From Draconibacterium sediminis (GTDB taxonomy: Bacteria > Bacteroidota > Bacteroidia > Bacteroidales > Prolixibacteraceae): DNA of 64,000 nucleotides. Shown piece by piece: positions 8,874 to 19,100 of the stretch. The stretch spans positions 62,001 through 126,000 of the forward strand of contig NZ_JRHC01000003.1 in assembly GCF_000949475.1 (NCBI RefSeq). The letters run 5' to 3'. Position numbers and translations under genes: made by a program. A model generated the notes under the pieces. That model saw nothing but the letters and a program-made list of their open reading frames with translations. It did no database searches and had not been told where the DNA came from. Each line of letters begins with the position of its first letter. The first letter of the stretch is position 1.

Positions 8874-9281
8874 GTTACACGGCTGAAGGAAGTTAACTAC
8901 AAAAAAAATATCTGGCTTGTTGCGTGGTTGCGGCAAGCCTTCCATAACATTTTTTTGCCTACCGAGGCGCTACAACAGGGTAGCCACAATATTCTTTTGC
9001 ATTTCGAAAATGCGCGAATCCGGTCTCAGTTTAATTTTACCCCTGCTGCAAAACTGCATAGGGGGTCTAAACAAAATTTTTTGCCTGTTGCAATGCTGCG
9101 AGGTGGGTCTCAACGAAATTAATCGTAGTTGCACGGCTGCTTGGTGGGTCTAAACAAATTTGCAGGCATGTCACACGGCTGCAGGAGGGGTCTAAGAAAA
9201 ATTTTTTGCCATTTGCAGCGCTGCAACACGCCATCCACAAAGTTTGCTGGGTAATTACACGGCTGCAGGAAGCCTGTAATC
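8874..9281. repeat. About ten degenerate 42-bp tandem repeats
   Basis: Ten head-to-tail units can be laid out with spacing 41-45 bp. Each has a 5' part like TTGCACGGCTGCAGGA, a middle like GGGTCTAAACAAAA and a T-rich end like TTTTTTGCCTG. The GGTCT core recurs at about 9022, 9064, 9106, 9147 and 9189, i.e. steps of 42, 42, 41 and 42. Outer units are more diverged. The array fills most of the 607-bp gap between the DASS transporter and the next gene. Short open frames across it are broken by stops, so it is probably non-coding. From 9282 to 9471 the gap is AT-rich and presumably holds the promoter of the following gene. Confidence 0.8.
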
Positions 9282-9471
9282 AGTGAGTTACAAGAACAAC
9301 AGAATATTACTCCCTTAAGAAATGGCGTTTTTCTGTTAAGTTTAGTAAAAACACCTCACAAATACCTATTGCCACTCTTGTTCACTTTTTGTCTACTTAA
9401 TTATTTAAACTTAAAAGACTGTTTGATTGTAACTTATCACAATACTCATAACAAAAACTAAAAGTAAACAA

Positions 9472-10059
9472 ATGAAAAAATTAACTCTTTTACTGGCACT
9501 TGCCATTCTTGGATTTACAAGTGCAAAAGCACAGGTTGAAATTAAAGGCCTTGTTGGGATGAATTTTGCCACTTTCCATGGTACCGACGCCGATATATCG
9601 GCCAAAGCTGGTTACCAGTTTGGTGGCGGTGTTTTAATTGGCGATAAATTTTATGTGGAGCCGGGCATTCAGTTCGTTCGCAACTCACGCAGCATTTTAG
9701 TTAGCGAAGGCAGCACCATTGGCGAAGTTGATTTTAGCCAAAACCTGGTTAAAATTCCGGTGTATGCAGGCTACCATGTATTGGGGCACGAAAGCGACAT
9801 GTTTGCCTTACGTCTTTTTGCCGGCCCTTCAGTCTCTATTCCCGGATCGATAAAAGATGGTGACGAGTTTTTCGATAAAGACAATATAAACAGTGCCATT
9901 TGGGCTATCGACGGAGGTATTGGTTTAGATATTCTCTTCCTGTTTGTTGAGGCAAACTACGAATATTCGTTAAACGATTATTTCTCGGATGCTTTTAATG
10001 GCGACAATGGCAAACACGGCGCTTTTATTATAAACGCAGGAATACATATTGATTTTTAA
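9472..10059 (+). CDS. PorT-like outer-membrane beta-barrel protein
   Basis: This 195-residue protein has a signal peptide MKKLTLLLALAILGFTSAKAQ. The mature part is a small barrel of the OMP_b-brl_2/PorT type: VEIKGLVGMNFATF, FGGGVLIGDKFYVEPGIQF, IPVYAGYHVLG, LRLFAGPSVSIPG, and a C-terminal strand INAGIHIDF ending in Phe, as expected of a BAM signal. The ATG at 9472 starts directly on the signal peptide. Function is unknown; such barrels are abundant in Bacteroidota. It is followed by a hairpin and another secreted protein. Confidence 0.85.
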   Translation: MKKLTLLLALAILGFTSAKAQVEIKGLVGMNFATFHGTDADISAKAGYQFGGGVLIGDKFYVEPGIQFVRNSRSILVSEGSTIGEVDFSQNLVKIPVYAGYHVLGHESDMFALRLFAGPSVSIPGSIKDGDEFFDKDNINSAIWAIDGGIGLDILFLFVEANYEYSLNDYFSDAFNGDNGKHGAFIINAGIHIDF

Positions 10060-10078
10060 TACATACTCCAAATATTCT

Positions 10079-10112
10079 GACAGCCCCTGTGGAATAATTC
10101 GCAGGGGCTGTC
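10079..10112 (+). terminator. Hairpin after the barrel gene
   Basis: Perfect 11-bp arms GACAGCCCCTG (10079-10089) and CAGGGGCTGTC (10102-10112) enclose a 12-nt loop. The following CTTTAAAT is only weakly T-rich. It is a probable terminator between the barrel gene and the next gene. Confidence 0.6.
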
Positions 10113-10136
10113 CTTTAAATTCTAAAATTCAAAATA

Positions 10137-10952
10137 ATGAAGAAACCTATAGCAATTTCATTCATCTTTTTTGTAGCCACTATTCTGCTTGTAAATGTTT
10201 CGGCACAGGCACAGGAAAGTTTCGACAAAGTGACTATGCTAAATGGCGAAGAACACATTGGGCAGGTTGTTGCCATGAACGACCAAAGTATTGAGTTTGT
10301 CCATAAAAATGAAAGCTTGAAATACTCGTATTCGAAAGCCGATATTAACAAAATTCAATTTGCAAGCGGACGAATAGAAATACTTAATAAAGCGCAGACC
10401 GCTTCAGCTTCCGGAGCTGATGTTTCTTTGCAGGATCATCATAACAAGGTGGCGGTTTTGCCTTTTACCTATATGAGTAGTGATGGAGCGCACGATGATC
10501 AAATGGAAAAAAAAGTACAGTCTGACTGTTACACCTTGATGACAAAGTTTGCCAGCGAGTTCATTCTGCAAGATCCTACTACCACAAACGCAACCTTGAT
10601 AAAACACAGTATAAATTCGTCGAATATCGATGGTTTTACTCCGGCTGAGCTGTGTAATATTCTGGAAGTTGAGTATGTGGTAATGGGAACGGTTACTGTG
10701 CGTTATACCAGCACAACCAATTATTCGGGTTCAAGTAAGACCAGCGAGCAAAAGAATAACAAAAACAAGAGTTATACCTCAACCTCTTCCAGTTCAACCG
10801 ATAATTTTCAAACCCAGGTGGATATGAAAATGTATTCCGACCAGGGACAGAATATTTATGCCAAATCGCACACTTCATTCTGGATGACAGAAGATGCTTA
10901 CACTGTTACATTGCAGTGGTTGCTTAAACGATCGCCTTTATACAGGAAATAA
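10137..10952 (+). CDS. Secreted protein of unknown function, CsgG/TolB-N-like
   Basis: This 271-residue protein has a signal peptide ending NVSAQAQ. Residues about 28-80 form a small beta-rich unit (VTMLNGEEHIGQVVAMNDQS, then KYSYSKADINKIQF) common in Bacteroidota secreted proteins. From about residue 100, KVAVLPFTYMSSDG followed by a helix, a catalogue of Thr/Ser and ILEVEYVVMGTVTVRYT recalls the fold of CsgG/TolB-N-type domains, where an opening VAVLPF strand is typical. A Ser/Asn/Lys-rich linker (about 200-225) precedes DMKMYSDQGQNIYAKSHTSFW. I do not assign a function; the CsgG/TolB resemblance is by eye. Confidence 0.7.
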   Translation: MKKPIAISFIFFVATILLVNVSAQAQESFDKVTMLNGEEHIGQVVAMNDQSIEFVHKNESLKYSYSKADINKIQFASGRIEILNKAQTASASGADVSLQDHHNKVAVLPFTYMSSDGAHDDQMEKKVQSDCYTLMTKFASEFILQDPTTTNATLIKHSINSSNIDGFTPAELCNILEVEYVVMGTVTVRYTSTTNYSGSSKTSEQKNNKNKSYTSTSSSSTDNFQTQVDMKMYSDQGQNIYAKSHTSFWMTEDAYTVTLQWLLKRSPLYRK

Positions 10953-10972
10953 TAGTTAGATACAAATAACAA

Positions 10973-11006
10973 AAGATCCATGTTTTAACCGGCATGGATT
11001 TTTTTT
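10973..11006 (+). terminator. Rho-independent terminator
   Basis: ATCCATG (10976-10982) and CATGGAT (10993-10999) pair around a 10-nt loop, flanked by A-rich and T-rich ends (eight T's at 10999-11006). It ends the secreted-protein transcript before the TPR regulator gene. Confidence 0.7.
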
Positions 11007-11049
11007 ACCTCAATTGTTTATCTTTATTGCTTCACCGAAGTTATACTCT

Positions 11050-12831
11050 ATGAACCTTAAATCGATCTATTTTTTCATTATTACTTTTCTGATGGCTGCA
11101 CATGTTGTTGCTCAGCCAAATGTTGATAGCCTAAAGACCAAATACACTGCGGAAGTAAGCATAGAAAATAAAGTTTTATTAGTAACAGAAATTGCAAAAT
11201 CGTATCTCAATACCCAGCCCGATTCTGTCCGGTATTATGCAAATGAAGGCCTAAAACTGGCAGAAGCGAGTAAAAATTATAGTGCCCTATTCCGATTCTA
11301 TAATATTTTGGGCCGAATTGAACTGATGCAACAAAATGAAGATGCTGCAATTGCCAGTTACGAGCAAGCCATGCAACTATTAAACCACCTCGAAAACAAA
11401 ACTGAAGCATTTAGCGTGGTTATCAATCTTGGGTATTTGTATGATTTGCAAAACAAATACACAGAAGCATTTCAGCTTTATTCCAAAGGCCTGCAAATAG
11501 CTGAGGAACTAAACGACAGCACCTGGTTGTATTCCATTTACAATAATTTCGGATCTCACCTAAAAAGTTTGGGCGATTTGGAAGCCAGCAAAAAAATGTT
11601 CAACAAAACCATTGCAATTGCCAAAATGCTAAAAAAAGAGGAGTTGTTTTTTTCGCCGGCAAGTGCCTATAATAATCTTTCCTTAATATATGTTGAAGAG
11701 CAAAAGCCGGATAGTGCATTGTATTATCTTCGGAAGGCATGGAATTATCCGGGTGCACGCAATGATGCTTACGGCGAACAAATAATGTCGGTGAATTTTG
11801 TCGATATTTTTCTGGAAACCCAGCAACACGATAGTGTATCAAAATACTTAAACATTCAAAAAGCCGATCTCGAAATACTTGAGTCCTCTTTCCCGGGTTC
11901 AATGAATTTTCAATACGCCACTTACTACCGGCAACTGGGCGAAAATTACTACAACAACAAACAATACAAACAGGCTCTGCATGCTTTAGAAAAAGCACTT
12001 GACTACAGCGAAAAGCTGGATGAATACGGCATTAAAACCCAGGTGTTACAACTACTTGCCTCAAGTAACGAGAAAAGTGGAAACATGCAAAAGGCAGCAT
12101 TTTATTACAAGAGTTATGCCGAGAGCAGTAATATACTTAACGAACGTAATTCGGGGGAAGAGATAATAAAATTAAGGGCAAAGCACGAATTGGACAAAGA
12201 ATTGACCGAGACAAAAAATGAGCTTGCCGTTATAAAATTCAGAAAAGATAAAAAGGATATGATCTATATTATCATTCTGTTGTTGTCGGTTTCAACAGCA
12301 CTTGTGATTTTACTACTGTTCCTGCAACAGCGCAATCGACACAAGCAGCTGCAAACCGAGGAAGCTTTGCACCGTATGGAAAAAGAAAAGGTATCAGAAG
12401 AACTGGATCACAAGAAAAAAGAAATGGCCACCAACGGCATGTACCTCGCCCAGAAAAACAATCTAATTCTACTTGTCTCAAAAAAATTAACAGAAATCCA
12501 GAATGACCTGCCACAAAAGGATGCAGGGAAAATTAAAGAAATAATTGAAGAACTAGGAAGCAAAGCCCACGATAACTCCTGGGAAGAATTTGAAAAACGC
12601 TTTAAGGAAGTACATACCGATTTTTACGAGCGCCTGAGCAAAGCCTATCCAAAATTAACGGCGGGCGATTTGCGTTTATGCGGATTCCTGCGGCTAAATA
12701 TGTCGAATAAAGAAATAGCCGCCATTACCTACCAGAATGTAGAAAGCTTAAAAACGGCCCGTTATCGTTTACGAAAAAAACTGGGGCTTTCGCGGGAAGT
12801 TAACCTCATCCACTTTTTAACGAAATTTTGA
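11050..12831 (+). CDS. Membrane-anchored TPR protein with C-terminal LuxR-like HTH
   Basis: This protein has about 593 residues with the start placed at ATG 11050, directly before the signal sequence MNLKSIYFFIITFLMAAHVVAQ; an upstream in-frame codon would add 12. Residues about 25-380 are tetratricopeptide repeats (for example VVINLGYLYDLQNKYTEAFQ and QLGENYYNNKQYKQALHALE). A single membrane helix (MIYIIILLLSVSTALVILLL) is followed by a coiled coil. A C-terminal winged or LuxR-like HTH contains LTAGDLRLCGFLRLNMSNKE and IAAITYQNVESLKTARYRLR. This periplasmic-sensor/cytoplasmic-HTH layout is a known Bacteroidota regulator class. It is encoded just upstream of the giant adhesin on the same strand and might control it (inference). 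Confidence 0.85.
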   Translation: MNLKSIYFFIITFLMAAHVVAQPNVDSLKTKYTAEVSIENKVLLVTEIAKSYLNTQPDSVRYYANEGLKLAEASKNYSALFRFYNILGRIELMQQNEDAAIASYEQAMQLLNHLENKTEAFSVVINLGYLYDLQNKYTEAFQLYSKGLQIAEELNDSTWLYSIYNNFGSHLKSLGDLEASKKMFNKTIAIAKMLKKEELFFSPASAYNNLSLIYVEEQKPDSALYYLRKAWNYPGARNDAYGEQIMSVNFVDIFLETQQHDSVSKYLNIQKADLEILESSFPGSMNFQYATYYRQLGENYYNNKQYKQALHALEKALDYSEKLDEYGIKTQVLQLLASSNEKSGNMQKAAFYYKSYAESSNILNERNSGEEIIKLRAKHELDKELTETKNELAVIKFRKDKKDMIYIIILLLSVSTALVILLLFLQQRNRHKQLQTEEALHRMEKEKVSEELDHKKKEMATNGMYLAQKNNLILLVSKKLTEIQNDLPQKDAGKIKEIIEELGSKAHDNSWEEFEKRFKEVHTDFYERLSKAYPKLTAGDLRLCGFLRLNMSNKEIAAITYQNVESLKTARYRLRKKLGLSREVNLIHFLTKF

Positions 12832-13133
12832 AGGCCTTCCTTACCCAAAGCTGATCAGCAAGATTGGCATTGTACACTTTTTGTTACCCCTGCATGTTAA
12901 CATTTCTGCAGCTTACTGAAGTTAGCTAGAAATGTAATATGTTAAATTTGCAATTTAGTTAAGATTTAATACAACTTTCCAAAACCACTTTTAATCATAT
13001 TTGTTTCATTTTTTGTATTTTAAACAAGCATAATTAACAAACGTAACTAAAGATCGTATTGATCGAATGTAATTTTCCCATTCGACACCATTAGAAGAAT
13101 TACTCAATTTGAAACACAAAAACACAAAATAGT
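12832..13133 (+). other. 302-bp intergenic region upstream of the adhesin gene
   Basis: This AT-rich stretch holds no ORF and no strong terminator. It must carry the 5' leader and probably the promoter of the 12.5-kb adhesin gene. I could not pick a convincing TTG/TAnnTTTG pair by eye; CATATTTG near 12997 is one mismatch from the -7 box. Confidence 0.5.
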
Positions 13134-16100
13134 ATGCAAAACTATACCTGCAAAACCAACACTTTGAAAGTATTTCGAATTTTCAGACTTTTTATTTTAC
13201 TATTGTTTTTTATTGGGCTTAACCAAACTTTGAATGCCCAAAACCGGATTATTGTAAATCCTTCCTTTGAAACCGGATCTGGGATTCCACACAACGGCGT
13301 TGCTTATCTTGAATCGCAGGTTGGCGATAATCCACAGATTGATGGCTGGTACTCAACACATCCAACTTATAACGGAGCAGAAGGAGCAATTGAACACTGG
13401 CAAAGCGGATTTAACAGTGTACCAGCACAGGAAGGTGGGTATTTTGTAGAGTTAAACGTTTCTCACTCATCAAGGCTTTATCAAATAGTTTTCCTGGTAA
13501 ATGGCGAAACCATCGATTGGGAATACTACCACAGGCAACGCGTTGCAACTGCTACTGAAACTGTTCAGTATTCGATATACAGCGAGGATGGAAGCTCGAA
13601 ATTATACACCATCGACACCCACACAGCAAGTAGCACAAGCGCGTGGGATCACCGTACCGGGAGTTATACGTTTACCGGTTCAACCGGTGTCTACCAAATT
13701 GGCTTTGAATCAACCACTGGTGGCGGCTCAGGGAATTTTCTGGATAACGTAAACATTGGACTGAAAGGATTAAGCGAATTCAGACAGAGTTCATTTACAA
13801 TAAACGAATCGGAAGCTGCAGGATTCGACCCGCATATAGTGGTGAATGGTGAGGTACAAAGTGCTTCCACCATAACCTTTACGGTTATTTCAGTAGATGC
13901 TGATGAAGGTATCGATTATACTTTCCCGACAAAAACACTCAACGTCCCTATTGGAGATTATGCGATTGCTGATTCCCTTTCATTAGGTTTTTCGCTGATA
14001 AACGATACGAAAGGAAGAGGCGACCGTACCATTCAGATCAACCTGAGTTCAGCAAGTGGCGATCTGGACGTTAGAGATGCCAATGGCGATGGTTTAAAGC
14101 AAACATTGACCATACATGTTATTGACGACGATCCATCACCCGGCGATGTTCCAAAAGCCGAACTCTGGCTCGATGCTTCCGATCCCGATGGCGATGGCAA
14201 TCCAGGAAACAACCCGGCTGATAATACGGATGTTACCACATGGACAGATAAATCAGGAAACGGGAACGACGTTACTACTGCCGGTATTGCAGGAAGTGGT
14301 ATCAACCCACCATCGTATTTGAATAATCAGTTTAACGGTCAGGCTGCGCTGCGTTTCGATAAAGGCAACAATGAAGCGCTGGGAAAAATCCTGGCCTCGG
14401 ATTATATTGGCGATTTTACGCTCTTTATCGTTTTGCAGGGGCAAACCGCAAGTCCAGCTGATTATGATGCCTTTTTCTCTTCCTGGAATAATCCTTCACA
14501 GACGAATAGTTTTCAGATTGATTACCTTGCAAGTTCCCAAAATTTCCAGGTACGAACCAATCACGGTAACTTAGCATTCGGACCTTTCAACCAGGAACTG
14601 GATCTGTTTACCGTCAGGCAATCGGGAACAACATTAAAAACATTGTCTGATGGCGTGGAACAAAACCAGCAGGATATTGGAACAGCATTGGGCTTCAACG
14701 CTTACAGGATAGGTGCAAACAGGAATAGTAATCAATTCTATGATTCAAAAATTGCGGAAGTAATCGTTTACGCGCGTGCACTTACTGATTGTGAACTGGA
14801 ACAGGTAAACGATTATCTTGGGGCAAAATACGGCCGCGATTATTACGATATTGCTGCAAATTTCGATCATGCAACTACGTTTCCTAACGATGCTACCGGA
14901 GTAGGAGCTTTCGGTTCGGCATGTTCGGGAATCAAGCAAATCAATACCGCAACTTCCAGTATTTTAACTATTGATAATCCCAGCTCGAACGATACACAGG
15001 GCGAATTCCTGACGCTGGCACACGATGCAGGAACGCTGACAGCAACAGGAGCAAATTTACCGGCTACTCTTTCAGGAAGAACCCGATTGGCAAAATCGTG
15101 GAAAGCCGACCGCGATGGCGATGTCGGAACGGTAGATATGGAGTTCGACTTAAGTGGAATAGCCGGAATTGGAACACAGGCATCAGATTTTAAATTAGTT
15201 ATTGATACCGATGGCGATGGAAATTTCCAGACCGGAACCGTTCAGACCATAGATGCAACAGCTTTTGCAAGCAATAAGGTTGAATTTAATGCAGTAACCC
15301 TTCCTGATAATGCTGTTTTTACAATTGTGGTGGGAGCGACCTTTGGACCGGGTGTAAACGGTCCTAATCTTTGGCTAAAAGCAGATAACGGTGCGACAAA
15401 CAGTGGCGCCAATCTTACCGGTTGGACAGACCAGACCGGAACAAATACGTTTACCGTTACTGGTACTCCTGGTTTTCAGGCGGATGCCATCAATTTTAAC
15501 CCAGCTGTTACATTCAATAACACCGATCCGGTGACGTCTTTGCCTTCTGATCGGCTTTCGGGTAATACAGATATTACTTATGTCGATGGTTTTGCCGTAT
15601 ACAAGCATACCAGTAACAACTCAAACTTTTTAGGAAGTACAGCTCCCGGATTGGCTTATGGCGCAGCAATCTTTGCGAGTTTTGGTGCAAACAGCAGTTA
15701 TGTAAGCAATGGGACAGGAACTTTTTATTCCGATTTCACATCCCCGGGCCTAACCAATAGTTACAATGTGGTGAATATGGATGTGTCTCCAACCACAAAT
15801 CCGTTCGCTTCAGGCAGAGTTAATGGGATTGCCCAAACTTTAAGTTCACCAGGTTCCGATTATGCCAACATCGTGTTTACCCCAATGATAGGTGGTACCA
15901 ACAACGCTGGAAGCGCAGGTAGTTCAGGTTGGCCTCATGCCGTTGGAGAAGTGGCAGAAATCGTGCTTTACCCCTCCGGCCTCTCTGCAACGGAAAAGCT
16001 GAAAGTAGAATCTTATCTTGCCATTAAGTATGGTATTCATTTGGCTGGAAATTACGTTAACAGCGGAGGCACACCGATCTGGGATGCTACCGTTAATGCC

Positions 16101-19100
16101 ACATATCACAATGATGTTTTCGGTATTGGTAAAGATGACGGCAGTGGCCTGAACCAAGGTTCATCGAACAGTATTAATACCGGAAACGGAAACGGAACAG
16201 GGCAGTCAGGAAAATGTAATATCCAGATTGCGGGCGCAGCCTCTTTAGACGATGGTGATTTTTTAATCATCGGAAACGATGGCGGCGCATTAAGCGAACA
16301 GACTACCGGACTTCCAACGAGTTTAAGCGGATATCTAAGATTGGGCCGGCAGTGGAAAGTAAAACGCACCGGCGATCTTACCAATAATTTTATTTTCGAC
16401 CTTAACGGCTTATCACTTAGCGGAAGCGCTTCATCCGATTTTAAACTTATTGTTGATGTAGATGGCGACGGTGATTTTACCACCGGAACCGTGACTGAAT
16501 ACAATGGGACATACGTTAATAGCACTTTAATTTTCCTGGCACTGGATCTGCCTGACGGTTCTGTATTTACCCTTGTCACCGGCCTGGGCAATCCTGACTG
16601 GACATTTACTAAAGAAACTACATCGACCAGTTATTCCCAGGTTAATGAAGCACTTATTTACAAATTGACTTTATCCAACACCGGGAATGTTGATATTTCA
16701 AATATTCAGCTTGACGATCCCGGATCGCTTAATCCGATAATATTTCCAAATGCAAACGAAGACGCCAACAGTGATGGTTTATTAAATCCCGGAGAAATCT
16801 GGACAGCTGTTTATCCTCATCCGGTAACACAGGCCGACCTGGATGCCGGAAGTTACACAAACATTGCAACGGCTTCAGGTTCTTCGGCAGCCGGTCCGCC
16901 ACCAACATTGTCGGATACGGTTACGGTAGATGCGATCCAAACACCACAAATCTTACTGGATATTTCTGCCGACACACTGGTTTATGGTGCGGTTGGAGAA
17001 CCGATCGCTTTCAAGCTAAAAGCCAGTAACACCGGTAATGTAACTTTGGATAGTGTTTCATTGGATTTAGTTCTTAATCCAACAAGCTGGGGGCCTGGAA
17101 TCATGGCTCCTTCTACCTTGGATAGCACAGAGTTTAGTTACAGCATAAAACAGGAAGACCTGGACCGTGGTTACATTGTTTATGGGACAACCATCAGTGG
17201 TATTAGCCCAAGCGGAATTCGGGTATCGTATTACGACGAGATTTTCTTAACTGCTGATCAACGTCCTTCATTCGATATCGTAAAAACGGCTTTGGCTCCT
17301 GAATTCAGATCGGTTGGAGATTTGCAGTTTGAAATTGTTTCAACCAACACAGGTAACGTAACACTCGGGCAGGTGGCATTGATCGACTCACTTGTTAACC
17401 TGACAAAACCGCTGCCAGACATGGCTCCCGGCGATATCCACAAGGAAACCATATCGTATTCGATTACCCAGGCAGACATGGACGCACGGGAAGTTACCAA
17501 TGTTGCGACCATATACGGAAGATTGGGCACTAACGGTCTGGAAGTGACCGCCACTGATTCGGAAACAGTTGGAGGTGTTCCTCTTCCGGCAATTGAACTT
17601 ACAAAAACCGCCGATGCAACAAGTTACAAGCAGGTTGGGCATACCATCACATACAGTTTCACCGCAAAAAATACCGGTAACGTTACGCTTTCTGATGTCA
17701 CTCTCAACGATCCGCTTACTGGTACAATTGACCACAATTTTGGAACAATTGCTCCGGGTGACTCGGTAAAATTCTCCGCAGATTATAACATTGTTCAGGC
17801 AGATATTGATGCCGGATCGTTGACTAATATTGCAACGGTTAGTGGCACAGATCCTGTTTCAACAGTTGTGTCGGCAAATGCCAACTTAACAATTAATGCC
17901 GATCAAACTCCTGAAATTGTTCTTGAAAAAGCAGCAATTGAGCAAAATTATGATGCTCCGGGAGATGTAATAAATTATTTACTGGAAGTAAAGAATCCGG
18001 GTAACGTAACAATGACGAATGTTCACGTTTTGGATCCGCTTACAGGTATTGATACGGTGTTGAGTACACCAATACTTCCCGGTGGCTATGCATTCTTGAG
18101 TGGAAGCTACACCGTTAACCAATCAGACATTGATGCCGGTTATATAACCAACGTGGCAACTGTAACCGCTACTGATCCAAACGTTACAACATGGTCGGAT
18201 AACGCTACGGTTACAGTTAATGCAGATCAACACCCATCAATCGATCTGAGCAAAACAGCTGACACATTAAGCTATTCGACAGCAAACGATTTAATTACTT
18301 ATAGTATTGAAGTTGAGAATACCGGTAATGTTACGATCACCGATGCTGTTGTCAACGACCCGCTCACCGGATTCACAATAACAATAGTATCACTTGCTCC
18401 AGGTGCAACTGAGAATTTTACAACCACACACACCATTACACAAACCGATATTGATACGGCGTATGTATTGAATACAGCATCAGTAATTGGTGATGCCAAC
18501 GGAACAGCCGTTCAAGCGGGCGATCAGGTGAAAGTATTTGCAATTCAGGCACCGAATATTGAATTGACCAAATCGGTTGATTCAACCGTATTCTTTTTTG
18601 CCGGCGATGTGGCTGAGTATAAATTTGAAGTAAATAACACCGGAAACGTAACACTCACAAATATCCAGTTGGATGATCCGCGAATTCCATATGCGCAAAA
18701 TATAGCTCAATTATTGCCAGGCGAAGTGTGGAATGATTCAGCACAGTACACACTGACGCAAACTGATGTGGATAACCAGGTTGTAAAGAATACTGCCACA
18801 GTTTCGACAGATACACCTGACGGAACTACAATAAATGATAGCGACGATGCCTATCTTACCATTGATGGCGTTGGCGCATTGGAAGTAGTAAAAGTTACGG
18901 AGACTAAACAATACAGCGCACCGGGCGATTCCGTTAAGTTCGCCCTGGGTATTTTCAATATTGGTAACGTAACACTCGAAAATGTGGTGCTTACCGATTC
19001 GTTGACCGCCGAGACATGGAACATTGGAGTGATGGATCCATTCTCATATATTGTTTATGAAGTAGGATATGAGGCAACCCAGGCTGATATTGATTATGGA

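Noticed and set aside
8917-9153. A 78-codon frame across the 42-bp repeats, giving 14-residue Cys-rich repeats
   Set aside because: The period is divisible by three so any frame looks repetitive. Stops interrupt the other half of the array and unit length varies from 41 to 45 bp, which would break a coding frame.
8874-9281. CRISPR array
   Set aside because: The repeats are directly adjacent and degenerate, with no unique spacers, and no cas genes are nearby.
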